A stretch of DNA of 64,000 nucleotides from PKWO01 sp036561005 (GTDB lineage Bacteria; Pseudomonadota; Gammaproteobacteria; Burkholderiales; Burkholderiaceae_D). Within the stretch, counting starts at the first letter, position 1. Every line of letters starts with the position of its first letter. The stretch spans positions 12,319-76,318 of the forward strand of contig DATBQE010000229.1 of the NCBI GenBank assembly GCA_036561005.1, written 5' to 3'. The translations under genes were made by a program, and so were the position numbers. Under the pieces are notes generated by a model that ran no database searches, had not been told where the DNA came from, and saw nothing but the letters and a program-made list of their open reading frames with translations. This document shows, one piece after another, positions 51,667-60,578 of the stretch.

Positions 51667-54483
51667 CTACTTCTCCGGATATTGCACAGCCTGAACGTAG
51701 TTGGCAGTGTTGATATACCGCCTGGCCGCTTCCTTGATATCGTCGGTCGTCACTTCGTTGATACGCTTTTCATAGGTAAGAATGTTGGCCGGATCGGTGC
51801 CGTACAGCGTGGCGTCCTGCAAATAGCTGAGCCAATGGCTGTTGGTGCGCATATCGATCTTGTGCTGCTCAAGCAAGGCACGCTTCACCTTTTCCAAATC
51901 GGCCGCTTGCGGCCCCTCCTGTTTGATCTTGTCCACCTCGGCAAATAGCGCAGCGACGACCTTGTCCACGTTCTCGGGACCGCAGGGAAGGTTCACGCCG
52001 ATGCGATAGTTTTCGTAGGGAATACGGTCGAACGCCCCGCTCATGCCGCCGCCGTAGATGAGCGACATCTTTTCGCGCAAATCGTCAATGATCTTGATGT
52101 TCATCACTTCGAGCATCATATGGAAACGCGTGTTCTCCGCGAGGGAATATTTCGCCGGCCCTGTAAAGGTCAGCGTCACGTCGCTTTTGGGCTCACTGCC
52201 GACCCGCACTTCCTTCTTGACCACGCCGTCAACGGGGCGTATTCCCAAATCGCGGTATTTGGTCTCCACCGGGCCGACCGGGAGCGCCGCGATATAGGTG
52301 GCGATGAGCGGCTTGATGTTCTTGACCGAAAAGCTGCCGACGATAATGAAGGTCAAGTCTTTCGCACTGGAAAACCGCTCGTTGAAGATGGTCTGTGCGC
52401 GGTCGAGATCGATCTGGGCGAAGTCCTCGGGGCGGGGGACATGGTTGACCCGCGGATTGACGCCGTAGAGCGCGGTTTGTACACTATCCTGAAAGATTGT
52501 CTCGGGCCGCGATAACGCATTCTTGGCGGCATCCTGACGCCCGGCGACATAGGCGGAATAGAGCGCGACATCCTTGCGCGGGCTCGTCAATCTCAAGTAC
52601 ATGGCCTGGAACAGCGATTCGATATCGTCACTGCCGGAGGCACCGCTCAGTTGCTCGGAATAGCCCGACAGGCTGGCGCTGAAGCGCACCGATTTCCCAG
52701 CAAGGACTTTGCCGATATCGGTTGGCGAAAAACGATCGACGCCCATTGCACCCGCTATCGATCCTGCATACTGTGCATTGAACTTGTCCTTGTCTTCATA
52801 AAGAGACTGTCCGCCGAATCGCGCTGCACTGATCAGCACCTGATCATTCTGAAAATCGGTAGGCTTGAGGATGACCTTGACGCCATTCGACAGCGTCAGT
52901 TCATCGAACCCCAATTCCTTGTTGTGTTTCTCTGCCACGATACTGCCGCCCTTCGGCGGCACGGGCATCAATTCGGCACCCAGTTTTTTCTCTTCCTGCG
53001 CGACAACCGCCGTCTTTTCGGCTGCAGCAACCAAATCGAGCAACTGTGCATCGCCGGGGATGGTTTCGCCATCCTTGCTGGAACCCATATAGGCCACCAG
53101 AATCGGCGCATTGCTAGGCGTAACCTGCTTCGCGTAGGCATTGATTTCTTCCAGCGAAATCCCGGGAAGGAATTCCGCTACGTAGGCATATTCGCCGGTT
53201 ATTCCAGGCACCGATTCACTGACCAGGAAATGTCGTATCAATTCGGCGGCGTGGCCGGCCGAATCGGATTTGTCCCGCTCCTTGTAGGCTTCCTCATAAC
53301 TGCGCAGCAAATTCTTCTTGGTGCGTTCGAGTTCTTCCGCGCCGAAACCGAATTGGCGCACTCTTTCTGTTTCGGCGATTGCTGCCTTGATTGCCGGTTC
53401 AATGCCTGCACGGCCCAGAATGATGGTTGAAGAAAACGATTCGTAGCCGGGCGCTATCGAGCCGATTCCGCTATATGCGCCCAGGTAAGGCGCGTCGGCT
53501 TGTTGCGTCAACTCCTGGAGGTGCTGCCCCAGCATGGTGGTATAAATGTTTCGAATCAGACTGCGGCGGTAATCGCCGATGGTTGTGTCGGGGGGCACCT
53601 CATAGGTCGGATACCGGATCGCAATAGCGTTGGTGGTAGCTTCCTTGTCGGTCACAACCATACCCAGCGACTTGTCGCGCGTCGGCACCTTTGCATAAGC
53701 GCGCGGCCGTTCGTGGACTGGATTCTTCAAATGGGAAAAGTGCGCCCGAATCATTTTCTCGGCTTGCGCCGGCTCAATATCCCCCACGACAACCACAGCC
53801 TCAAGATCGGGGCGATACCAATCTTTGTAAAAGCGGCGTATGACGTCGTGCTTGAAAGTCTTCAGTATCTCTTCTTTCCCGATCGGCAAACGCTCGGCAT
53901 AGAGCGAACCGTTGTAGACCTCGGGCAGGAGCTTGCGGCCCATCCGGTCATCCGCGCCCTTCCCCAGGCGCAGTTCTTCGAGCACCACCGGCCTTTCCAG
54001 GTCGATGGCGTCGTCTTTCATCGACACACCTTGCGCCCAATCTTCGAGAACGCGAAAACCGGTTTCGAGATTCTCTTTTTTCCCGGTTGGTATGGGCAGG
54101 ATATAGACGGTCTCGTCGAAACTCGTATAGGCGTTGAGGTCGGCGCCAAATTTTACGCCTATCGATTGCAGATACGAAATCAGTTCATGCTTTTTGAAAT
54201 GCTTCGATCCGTCGAATGCCATATGCTCGGTGAAGTGCGCCAGACCTTGCTGATCGTCATCCTCAAGAATGGAACCGGCTTTCACGACAAGACGCAACTC
54301 GACGCGATTGGCCGGCTTGCCGTTCTTCAAGATGTAGTAATGCAGGCCATTGGCCAGCGTTCCTTCATGAAGTTGCGGGTCAAGAGGAAGCGGATCGGAC
54401 AAATTGGATGCGCCATGCGCACACCAGGAAGCGAGAATGAACAACGCGCCGAAGAAGGTTTTTTGCACTTGCGAAATCGTCAT
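51667..54483 (-). CDS. M16 family zinc metallopeptidase (PqqL-like)
   Basis: The 938-residue protein has a signal peptide (cleavage near WCAHGA, residue 25) and two M16 modules. The N-terminal module has the inverted zinc motif HFTEH (83-87) with the third ligand at E163 (ERPVVLEE). The C-terminal half is a non-catalytic M16 domain with GGMSGAFDRIPY-like substrate contact loops. It resembles periplasmic PqqL-type peptidases of about 930 residues. Here it would degrade peptides in the periplasm. It stands alone between the remnant and the NQR2-like gene. Confidence 0.92.
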   Translation of the reverse strand: MTISQVQKTFFGALFILASWCAHGASNLSDPLPLDPQLHEGTLANGLHYYILKNGKPANRVELRLVVKAGSILEDDDQQGLAHFTEHMAFDGSKHFKKHELISYLQSIGVKFGADLNAYTSFDETVYILPIPTGKKENLETGFRVLEDWAQGVSMKDDAIDLERPVVLEELRLGKGADDRMGRKLLPEVYNGSLYAERLPIGKEEILKTFKHDVIRRFYKDWYRPDLEAVVVVGDIEPAQAEKMIRAHFSHLKNPVHERPRAYAKVPTRDKSLGMVVTDKEATTNAIAIRYPTYEVPPDTTIGDYRRSLIRNIYTTMLGQHLQELTQQADAPYLGAYSGIGSIAPGYESFSSTIILGRAGIEPAIKAAIAETERVRQFGFGAEELERTKKNLLRSYEEAYKERDKSDSAGHAAELIRHFLVSESVPGITGEYAYVAEFLPGISLEEINAYAKQVTPSNAPILVAYMGSSKDGETIPGDAQLLDLVAAAEKTAVVAQEEKKLGAELMPVPPKGGSIVAEKHNKELGFDELTLSNGVKVILKPTDFQNDQVLISAARFGGQSLYEDKDKFNAQYAGSIAGAMGVDRFSPTDIGKVLAGKSVRFSASLSGYSEQLSGASGSDDIESLFQAMYLRLTSPRKDVALYSAYVAGRQDAAKNALSRPETIFQDSVQTALYGVNPRVNHVPRPEDFAQIDLDRAQTIFNERFSSAKDLTFIIVGSFSVKNIKPLIATYIAALPVGPVETKYRDLGIRPVDGVVKKEVRVGSEPKSDVTLTFTGPAKYSLAENTRFHMMLEVMNIKIIDDLREKMSLIYGGGMSGAFDRIPYENYRIGVNLPCGPENVDKVVAALFAEVDKIKQEGPQAADLEKVKRALLEQHKIDMRTNSHWLSYLQDATLYGTDPANILTYEKRINEVTTDDIKEAARRYINTANYVQAVQYPEK

Positions 54484-54557
54484 TACAATGCTCTGATATG
54501 GGTCGATTGGGCATCATACAACAATAATCTTGCACCAAGCGTCGCTTACATTTTGTT

Positions 54558-55445
54558 TCAGGTTTGCGGCAAACTTTCCCCATGATCGCCAAACGTCGGC
54601 CGCCAGGCGAAGCGCGTGCGTGGCCAGTAATAATTGATGAGCGGCACCAGCCAACTGCATGCGAATAGCGAAACGATCAAGCCCTGTGGCTTGAACAGGT
54701 AAAACTGCCAGATAAATGCACCGACCGCGACCAGGCAGACGTAACTGAGACGGGCAGCACGATGTTGCGGCGTCGTCATGGGATCGGAAATCATGAAGAA
54801 TGCGAACAGCAGCGTTGCCCCATTGCTCATTTGCTGGAGCCACATGGCGGCTCCCGGGTTCCATGGGTATTCAAGCCAGATCAGGCGCGCGGCCAGGAGG
54901 CCGCCCCAGGCGAGAAGAAAACCCAGGCTGACATCCCAGCGGGCAATGCGCTGCGTCACCAATCCACCCAAAGCGATGAACCACAGCGCCGTCAGACTGT
55001 CGGCACCCCACTGCCCGGGACTGAGCCACGTGCCGCCCAACCAGGCCCAGGCGGCAAAGGCGGCAAAATTGGCCGGATTGACTATGTGGCTTTTGCAAGC
55101 CGTGGGGCCGGCGCGAAACAGGTATTTGCTGCTCATTGCGAGGCATGCCAGCAGCGGATGCGCCCAAAACGATTGCGAACGCACCAGGATGCAGATTCCG
55201 AAGCACGAGACTATGGCACTGAGGTAGCCGTTCCACGTGCGGCGGCTCGGCAACGACAATCCCCATTGCCAAAGGGCCTGGGTCGCCAACCCGCTGCAAA
55301 AGCATGCCAGTACCTGTGGCCAGCGCAACACAAAATCGCGTGCCAGGGCGCCCAACAACAGAAAACCGGCGAGAAACACAATTTGAAACCAGCGCGCATC
55401 GAGCACGGCAAGCATTCGCGCGGCCGCTTTCATGGAATCGTTCAT
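54558..55445 (-). CDS. NQR2/RnfD-like integral membrane protein
   Basis: Start ATG 55445 is chosen because GGGAGGAACA lies directly upstream. The 295-residue protein has about nine membrane segments. Its FMISDPMTTPQHRAARL motif is the loop of NqrB/RnfD subunits that carry a covalently bound FMN; here the residue pattern S-DPMTTP is retained. No other Rnf or Nqr subunits are present. The DUF2330 gene is 20 bp upstream on the same strand, so these two probably form an operon. The role is unknown. Confidence 0.8.
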   Translation of the reverse strand: MNDSMKAAARMLAVLDARWFQIVFLAGFLLLGALARDFVLRWPQVLACFCSGLATQALWQWGLSLPSRRTWNGYLSAIVSCFGICILVRSQSFWAHPLLACLAMSSKYLFRAGPTACKSHIVNPANFAAFAAWAWLGGTWLSPGQWGADSLTALWFIALGGLVTQRIARWDVSLGFLLAWGGLLAARLIWLEYPWNPGAAMWLQQMSNGATLLFAFFMISDPMTTPQHRAARLSYVCLVAVGAFIWQFYLFKPQGLIVSLFACSWLVPLINYYWPRTRFAWRPTFGDHGESLPQT

Positions 55446-55465
55446 TGTTCCTCCCGACGTTGCGT

Positions 55466-57112
55466 TCATTGAGCAAAAAATTTCTGCCACCAGCTCGGCT
55501 CGGCCGGCGCGGCGCCGTCAACCAAGCTACTGGAATTGGGATACGCAAGCGCGTAACGATCCGCACCAGGCATGGCGTCGATATCGTGCAGGGTCCAGCC
55601 AGTCAATTGCGCAAGGGTTTGCTTTTCATGGGCAATGCGCCGCGGTAGCTCATTGCGGTAGTAACGCACCGCCGCTTCCACACCTTGCGCCTTCGACGCC
55701 TTACATGCGGCCATGCACTCATCCCACAAGGCTGGCGGTTTCCTTGATTGATATGTCGGTGGCAGGGATTGCGGGTCGCCGTGATTGAGCCATTCGCGCA
55801 CCTGCGAAATACGTGAGCCGCACATCGATTCGCAATTCATCTGCCCGACACGTGCCGTGCATTCCGATACCGAACCGCCATATGGGTTCTGGATCACATA
55901 GCGTGCCTGCCAGTTTTCACTATCGCGCGTCTGCGTGAACATCAGGTCTTCCGGGAAGGTGCGCGGTGTGTAGCGCACGTGCAGCCGCGTCAGCATGACA
56001 GGCTGCGCCTGACCGCCCACGACCCGGCTCATCGGTACAGGCGAGCCGGCCGAATTCTGCATCGCATTGAAATTCTGGCCGACGTCGCCATCGAGCCAGA
56101 ACACCCCGGCCTTCATCAATTCTTCGCGCGACAGCGGTTGGGCGGCACATGGGTCGCACCAGCCCATGTTCCAGAAATATTCAGTGAACGCGACGCGATA
56201 ATCCTCCGTCCTTGCCGCCTTGTCGAACATCGCCTTGTAAAAGTCCTGGAATTTCGGTTTGACGAAATCGGGCAGGTTGACATTGGCGGGCAGCTTGGCG
56301 GTGCGATAGTTGCTGCTCTCGACACGTCCATTGCGCGTCATCAGGTAAACGATAAGATCCTGCGCCTTGCCGGGTGGCGCGTTGAGCATGCCGAGCCGCA
56401 TCGGCAACATGAATTTCTCGCTTTCGAAGGCAAACTGCAAGGGACGCAGCGTGCTGTAACCGGTCTTCATCTGCTCCTTGAGATTGACCTTGGCGACGAA
56501 GAATTTCATGCCTTGATTGATATACGGTTTAAGTGCTTCGCTCGCGCCTTTCGGGATCTTGTATCCGTTTTCGCGCAGCCAGGTTTCCAACCCGTCGGAC
56601 TGCTTGGCGGAAAGGCTGACAATGTCGTATTCCTCAAGCGTGTACCGGGCCTCAACAGTGACACCAAGGGCACGATCACGGGTTTCCGAGCGCGCCTTCA
56701 TCGCGACCATACCATCTGCGGAATAGGCCATTGGCGCTGCAGGGTAAATGTTCTGCCCCCAACTGAAGTCGACGCGACACGGATCATCGTCGTTATATTC
56801 GGCCAAACGGGGACTCGAATAAGCGTCGAGGTGCTCGAAGACCGCCTTGTCGGCGATGCGCACCTGCCCCTGTTTCAGCGGCACTGGGGTCGGCACGACC
56901 AGAACAAAATCGCTGAGCGGGCCATTGTAGTCATTCAACATCGACAGTACCGTGCGATTACCATCGCGCGCGACCACGACCTGACTAGCCTCATTGAACA
57001 GCGAGGCGTCCGCCTTGCCCGCGTAGAAGCCGCAAAAGGCGTGTGCCGGGCCAACAATCAGGCAGAAGCACAAAGCCGGGCCCCAATTTTTGATGTGCGA
57101 AAACCATTTCAT
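55466..57112 (-). CDS. DUF2330 domain periplasmic protein
   Basis: Start ATG 57112 with GGGGG upstream gives 548 residues and a signal peptide ending at GPAHAF (about residue 25). The DUF2330 domain begins with FCGFYAGKADASLFNEASQVVVAR and contains the conserved FVLVVPTPVPL. The protein is rich in cysteine near the C-terminus (ECTARVGQMNCESMCGS, then ECMAACKASK), which suggests disulfides or a metal site. No known function. It is first in the two-gene unit with the NQR2/RnfD-like protein. Confidence 0.82.
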   Translation of the reverse strand: MKWFSHIKNWGPALCFCLIVGPAHAFCGFYAGKADASLFNEASQVVVARDGNRTVLSMLNDYNGPLSDFVLVVPTPVPLKQGQVRIADKAVFEHLDAYSSPRLAEYNDDDPCRVDFSWGQNIYPAAPMAYSADGMVAMKARSETRDRALGVTVEARYTLEEYDIVSLSAKQSDGLETWLRENGYKIPKGASEALKPYINQGMKFFVAKVNLKEQMKTGYSTLRPLQFAFESEKFMLPMRLGMLNAPPGKAQDLIVYLMTRNGRVESSNYRTAKLPANVNLPDFVKPKFQDFYKAMFDKAARTEDYRVAFTEYFWNMGWCDPCAAQPLSREELMKAGVFWLDGDVGQNFNAMQNSAGSPVPMSRVVGGQAQPVMLTRLHVRYTPRTFPEDLMFTQTRDSENWQARYVIQNPYGGSVSECTARVGQMNCESMCGSRISQVREWLNHGDPQSLPPTYQSRKPPALWDECMAACKASKAQGVEAAVRYYRNELPRRIAHEKQTLAQLTGWTLHDIDAMPGADRYALAYPNSSSLVDGAAPAEPSWWQKFFAQ

Positions 57113-57292
57113 ATTGCCCCCATCGAAGAATTGAACATTCGAGGCATTAAACGTCGGCCGGCTTGTTTCGGGGTTAAATGGAATTTGCCCAGGTGAGCGG
57201 AATCGATGCAATTATTGTTTTAATTATTTTTTGACAACAAACTAAAGCAACCAGCCAGCCTGAAGCGGCAAAACTCTCGCCGGCGACACGAA

Positions 57293-57328
57293 TTCAGAAG
57301 CTTTCAGAACAATTCAGCGCCCTTTCAG
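57293..57328 (+). promoter_or_regulatory. Four TTCAG repeats at helical-turn spacing before yceI
   Basis: TTCAG begins at 57293, 57303, 57313 and 57324, that is 10, 10 and 11 bases apart, 79-114 bases upstream of the YceI gene. Direct repeats on one DNA face are typical of OmpR/CadC-type winged-helix activators. The nearest such regulator is the convergent gene at 58009-58995. The rest of the 294-bp region (57113-57406) holds only promoter-like AT-rich sequence. Confidence 0.5.
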
Positions 57329-57406
57329 GACTTCGCGCCGCGTCACCCGGTAAAACATCTACCGCAGTCATGCAAGCCTGCCTCATCAAATCATTCAGGA
57401 GCCAAT

Positions 57407-58012
57407 ATGTCCTCGTATCGCAAAGCAGCCGTTTTCACCGTACTGGTCATCGCCAGCCGGTTTGTATTAGCCGCACCCGTCAACTACACGATCAGCAGCA
57501 AGCTGTCGCGCGTTACGTTCAGCATCGAGCACCAGGGCTTTATCGAGTCGTTCGGCACGCTCAAGATCAGTCCAGGCGCATTCGTTTTCGACAATGACGA
57601 CTGGCCGAAATCATCCGTAGCGGTGAGCATGCCCACCAAGACGCTGGATATGGGAGACGGATTGTGGAATAAACAAATTCGAGGAGACCTGAATTGGAAG
57701 AACCTTTTCAATCATCCGAGCATTGCATTTCGCAGCACGCGGATTGAACAGATGGACGAAACGCATGGCACATTGCAAGGAGAACTGACCTTGGCCGGCA
57801 TCACCAAGCCTGTGGCCTTGCAACTGCAGGTCAACAAGATCGGGGTCAACGCCGTTTCCGAAAGACCGGCCGTAGGATTTACCGCCACCGGTACGGTCAA
57901 ACGCTCGCAATTCGGTCTGGATGCCTACGAAGACCTGGTCGGCGACGATCTCAAGATACAGGTTCAGCTTGAAGCCTGGGTCGGTCCCGACCCGGACGCC
58001 CACAAAAATTAA
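57407..58012 (+). CDS. YceI-family periplasmic protein
   Basis: The 201-residue protein has a signal peptide (about 1-23, VLAAP) and a YceI beta-barrel: VNYTISSKLSRVTFSIEHQGF, then SVAVSMPTKTLDMGD and the conserved LTLAGITKPVALQLQV. YceI-like proteins bind long-chain isoprenoids in an extended cavity. CAGGAGCC precedes ATG 57407. The stop overlaps that of the convergent regulator gene by three bases (TTAA). Confidence 0.9.
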   Translation: MSSYRKAAVFTVLVIASRFVLAAPVNYTISSKLSRVTFSIEHQGFIESFGTLKISPGAFVFDNDDWPKSSVAVSMPTKTLDMGDGLWNKQIRGDLNWKNLFNHPSIAFRSTRIEQMDETHGTLQGELTLAGITKPVALQLQVNKIGVNAVSERPAVGFTATGTVKRSQFGLDAYEDLVGDDLKIQVQLEAWVGPDPDAHKN

Positions 58013-58995
58013 TTGAGCGAAGTTGCCAAGGCCTTGGCAACTTCGCCCGCGATGTCGTCCTGGATCATAAGCTTGTCGCGCCACGAGCGGTCGTAAGATT
58101 CGGACCACACAACAAAGCCATCGCGCGCCCGAGTCAGGCGTGTGGAGACGCGCAACGTATCGCCCGATTTGCGGACACTGCCATCGAGCACATAGTCGGC
58201 ATGCAGAGCCGCGGCAACTTCAGCGACCGATACCTGCTTGTCTTTGTAATAGAAAGATGATGTCGGCGGCGATACCGCCAGGCCTGGCACTTTGCTCAAT
58301 TTGCCGATCAATTCCTCCGCCATTCCGTCGGCGAACGGTTCTTCGTTCATCTGGTCGGTGAGATCGAGAAACGGCATGACGGCAATGGAACGCACAGTGG
58401 GTGCCGGACCATGCTGTCCCGCTGTATTGCTCGCACTATTGGATTTAACTGTCGCGCTGGGAATTTGCGCATCGGACCGCGTTGCATGCACCCACACGAC
58501 CAAGGTGATCGTCAGCAAAACCAGCACAGCGCCAACGGCGGCCGATAGAACAGGCGGCCTGCGTTTCGCCGGCGCCAAATCTGTGGGTCTTGCCGAGTCG
58601 GGAGGCAGATCACGTTGAGGAGAAGCCGCCTCAGAAATGCCGGCGGCTGTCGCACCTTCTTGCTCTTCCGCGAGGTAGACTTTGGCTATCAAACGATAAC
58701 CGAATCGCGGCACGGTCGCTATGTAAGTCGGCTGTTTCGGATCGTCGCCAAGAGTCCGCCGTAACGTGGCAATTGCCTGGTACACCGAATCGGGCGTCAC
58801 CATCACACCGGCCCAGGCATGGTCAAGCAATTCATCAATCGTGACAACTTCGCCCGCGCGCTCGGCGAGGTAGGCAAGCAGGCGCAGGGTCCGCGTTTCC
58901 AGCCTTGCGCTCTCGCCTTCGCGCGTGAGCTCGCCGGACGCCGGATCGACGCGCCATGGCCCGACATGGAATACCTTACTTGGCAAACTGCTCAT
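58009..58995 (-). CDS. CadC/ToxR-like membrane transcription regulator
   Basis: The 328-residue protein has an N-terminal OmpR-type winged helix (DPASGELTREGESARLETRTLRLLAYLAE to IATVPRFGYRLIAKV, about 16-107), a linker, one membrane helix (about 149-168, VLVLLTITLVVWVHA) and a periplasmic domain that resembles TolB-N/FlgO-type fold (SIAVMPFLDLTDQMNEEPFADGMAEELIGKLSKV). The topology, DNA-binding inside and sensing outside, is that of CadC. It faces yceI tail to tail and may act on the TTCAG repeats upstream of yceI. Confidence 0.87.
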   Translation of the reverse strand: MSSLPSKVFHVGPWRVDPASGELTREGESARLETRTLRLLAYLAERAGEVVTIDELLDHAWAGVMVTPDSVYQAIATLRRTLGDDPKQPTYIATVPRFGYRLIAKVYLAEEQEGATAAGISEAASPQRDLPPDSARPTDLAPAKRRPPVLSAAVGAVLVLLTITLVVWVHATRSDAQIPSATVKSNSASNTAGQHGPAPTVRSIAVMPFLDLTDQMNEEPFADGMAEELIGKLSKVPGLAVSPPTSSFYYKDKQVSVAEVAAALHADYVLDGSVRKSGDTLRVSTRLTRARDGFVVWSESYDRSWRDKLMIQDDIAGEVAKALATSLN

Positions 58996-59029
58996 ACCGC
59001 TTGAACGAGATCTTTCCAGCTTCGTGCCG

Positions 59030-59956
59030 TCAGGACTTGCTCTGCGACTTCACTACCTGCAGCGCGCTGGCGATGAGCCCGCTGATGTCGGAAAGGTTGG
59101 CCGGCACGATAATGGAATTGTTGGTGCGCGCCAATTGGCCGAATGCCGCAACGTATTGCTCGGCAACTTTCAGGTTGACGGCGTCGGAACCGCCCGGCTC
59201 GCGAATGGCTGCCGCTGTCTTGCGAATGGCTTCGGCGCTGGCCTCGGCAATCGACAGGATTGCTGCAGCTTGGCCCTGGGCGCGGTTTATCGAAGCCTGC
59301 TTCTCCCCTTCGGATTTGGCAATCGACGCTTCGCGTTCACCGGTGGCGATATTGATCTGCTCCTGCTTGCGACCTTCCGATGCTGCAATCAAGGCGCGCT
59401 TTTCCCGTTCGGCGGTAATTTGCGCCTGCATGGCATGCAGGATTTCCTTGGGCGGCGTCAGGTCCTTGATTTCATAGCGCAGTACCTTCACGCCCCAGTT
59501 GGCCGCCGACTCATCGATGGCGCTGACGATGGTGGTGTTGATGTGATCGCGTTCTTCGAAGGTCTTGTCCAGTTCCATCTTGCCGATCACGGAGCGCAGC
59601 GTGGTCTGAGCCAACTGGGTAATGGCGGCGATATAGTTCGACGATCCGTAGGACGCGCGCATGGGATCGGTCACCTGGAAATATAGGATGCCGTCAACCT
59701 GCAACTGCGTATTGTCGCGTGTGATGCAAACCTGGGGCGGCACATCGAGCGGAATTTCCTTCAGCACGTGCTTGTAGGCGATGCGATCTATGAAGGGCAA
59801 GACGATGTTCAAGCCCGGCGGGAGCGTCGCATGGTACTTGCCGAGCCGCTCGACCACCCAGGCATGCTGCTGCGGCACCACGTTGATGGTCTTGAAGATA
59901 AAGACAATGGCAAACAAAAGCACGACGAACATGAAGCTGCCGATTCCGAATTCCAT
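59030..59956 (-). CDS. SPFH/band-7 paraslipin (QmcA/stomatin-like)
   Basis: The 308-residue protein has an N-terminal membrane hairpin (about 3-23), an SPFH domain (VVPQQHAWVVERLGKYHATLPPGLNIVLPFIDRI) and a coiled-coil C-terminal part (EKRALIAASEGRKQEQINIATGEREASIAKSEGEKQ). Such proteins form oligomeric rings in membrane microdomains and modulate membrane proteases. The nfeD gene lies nine bases upstream, which is the classical NfeD-stomatin operon. Confidence 0.93.
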   Translation of the reverse strand: MEFGIGSFMFVVLLFAIVFIFKTINVVPQQHAWVVERLGKYHATLPPGLNIVLPFIDRIAYKHVLKEIPLDVPPQVCITRDNTQLQVDGILYFQVTDPMRASYGSSNYIAAITQLAQTTLRSVIGKMELDKTFEERDHINTTIVSAIDESAANWGVKVLRYEIKDLTPPKEILHAMQAQITAEREKRALIAASEGRKQEQINIATGEREASIAKSEGEKQASINRAQGQAAAILSIAEASAEAIRKTAAAIREPGGSDAVNLKVAEQYVAAFGQLARTNNSIIVPANLSDISGLIASALQVVKSQSKS

Positions 59957-59965
59957 GGGATTTCC

Positions 59966-60418
59966 TTATTTGGTGTGAAGTGCGCTGTTGGCGACGATCA
60001 GCCGGCTGCCGCGAATTTCGCGTATGGTGAACAATCCGGCTTGCGGATCGGCATTTTCTTCCAGGTCCACATCCCACATCGCGCCGCGATACATCACGCG
60101 AGCGACATATTGCTGACCTTCGATATTCTTCCATTCATCGATGCGCAGGATCTGGCCGATATCGAGATTGACGTTGGGGTCGCGCGCGGCATTGGTTTTG
60201 TGCGGCTTGCCGTATTTGCTTTTGCGCAGGACAAAGGTGGCGACCAGGCCGACGACTGCAGCGACGATGACCTGGGTCAATTCGGCAAAGCCCACCCAGG
60301 CAGCCAGGCCACCGGCAGCAAAGCCGATCGCAACCATCAGCAGGTAGAAAGTCCCGCTGAATATTTCCATGATTACCAGCACACCGGCCGGTACCAGCCA
60401 GGTCATCCAATTTGCCAT
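59966..60418 (-). CDS. NfeD-like membrane protein
   Basis: Start ATG 60418 gives 150 residues: two or three membrane helices at the N-terminus (WMTWLVPAGVLVIMEIFSGTFYLLMVAIGFAAGGLAAWVG) and an OB-fold C-terminal domain (GAMWDVDLEENADPQAGLFTIREIRGSRLIV). It is the short NfeD1b type without the ClpP-like protease domain. NfeD and paraslipin act together at the membrane; the stomatin gene follows. Confidence 0.9.
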   Translation of the reverse strand: MANWMTWLVPAGVLVIMEIFSGTFYLLMVAIGFAAGGLAAWVGFAELTQVIVAAVVGLVATFVLRKSKYGKPHKTNAARDPNVNLDIGQILRIDEWKNIEGQQYVARVMYRGAMWDVDLEENADPQAGLFTIREIRGSRLIVANSALHTK

Positions 60419-60528
60419 CGTTACACCCGATTTTGGAACACGGCTTAGTCTAAGCTTTTTTGTTCGTCTTGCGTAAAAGCAAACACAATTTTTCGTGCAA
60501 GCCCTTGCCATCTTGCAGGCAAAATAAA

Positions 60529-60551
60529 AACGCGGGCACTGGGCCCGCGTT
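60529..60551 (-). terminator. ppsA terminator
   Basis: AACGCGGGC (60529-60537) pairs with GCCCGCGTT (60543-60551) around a five-base loop; on the minus strand TTTTATTTT follows. It separates ppsA from nfeD. Confidence 0.93.
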
Positions 60552-60578
60552 CCTAATTACCGTGATCCAAACATTGCG

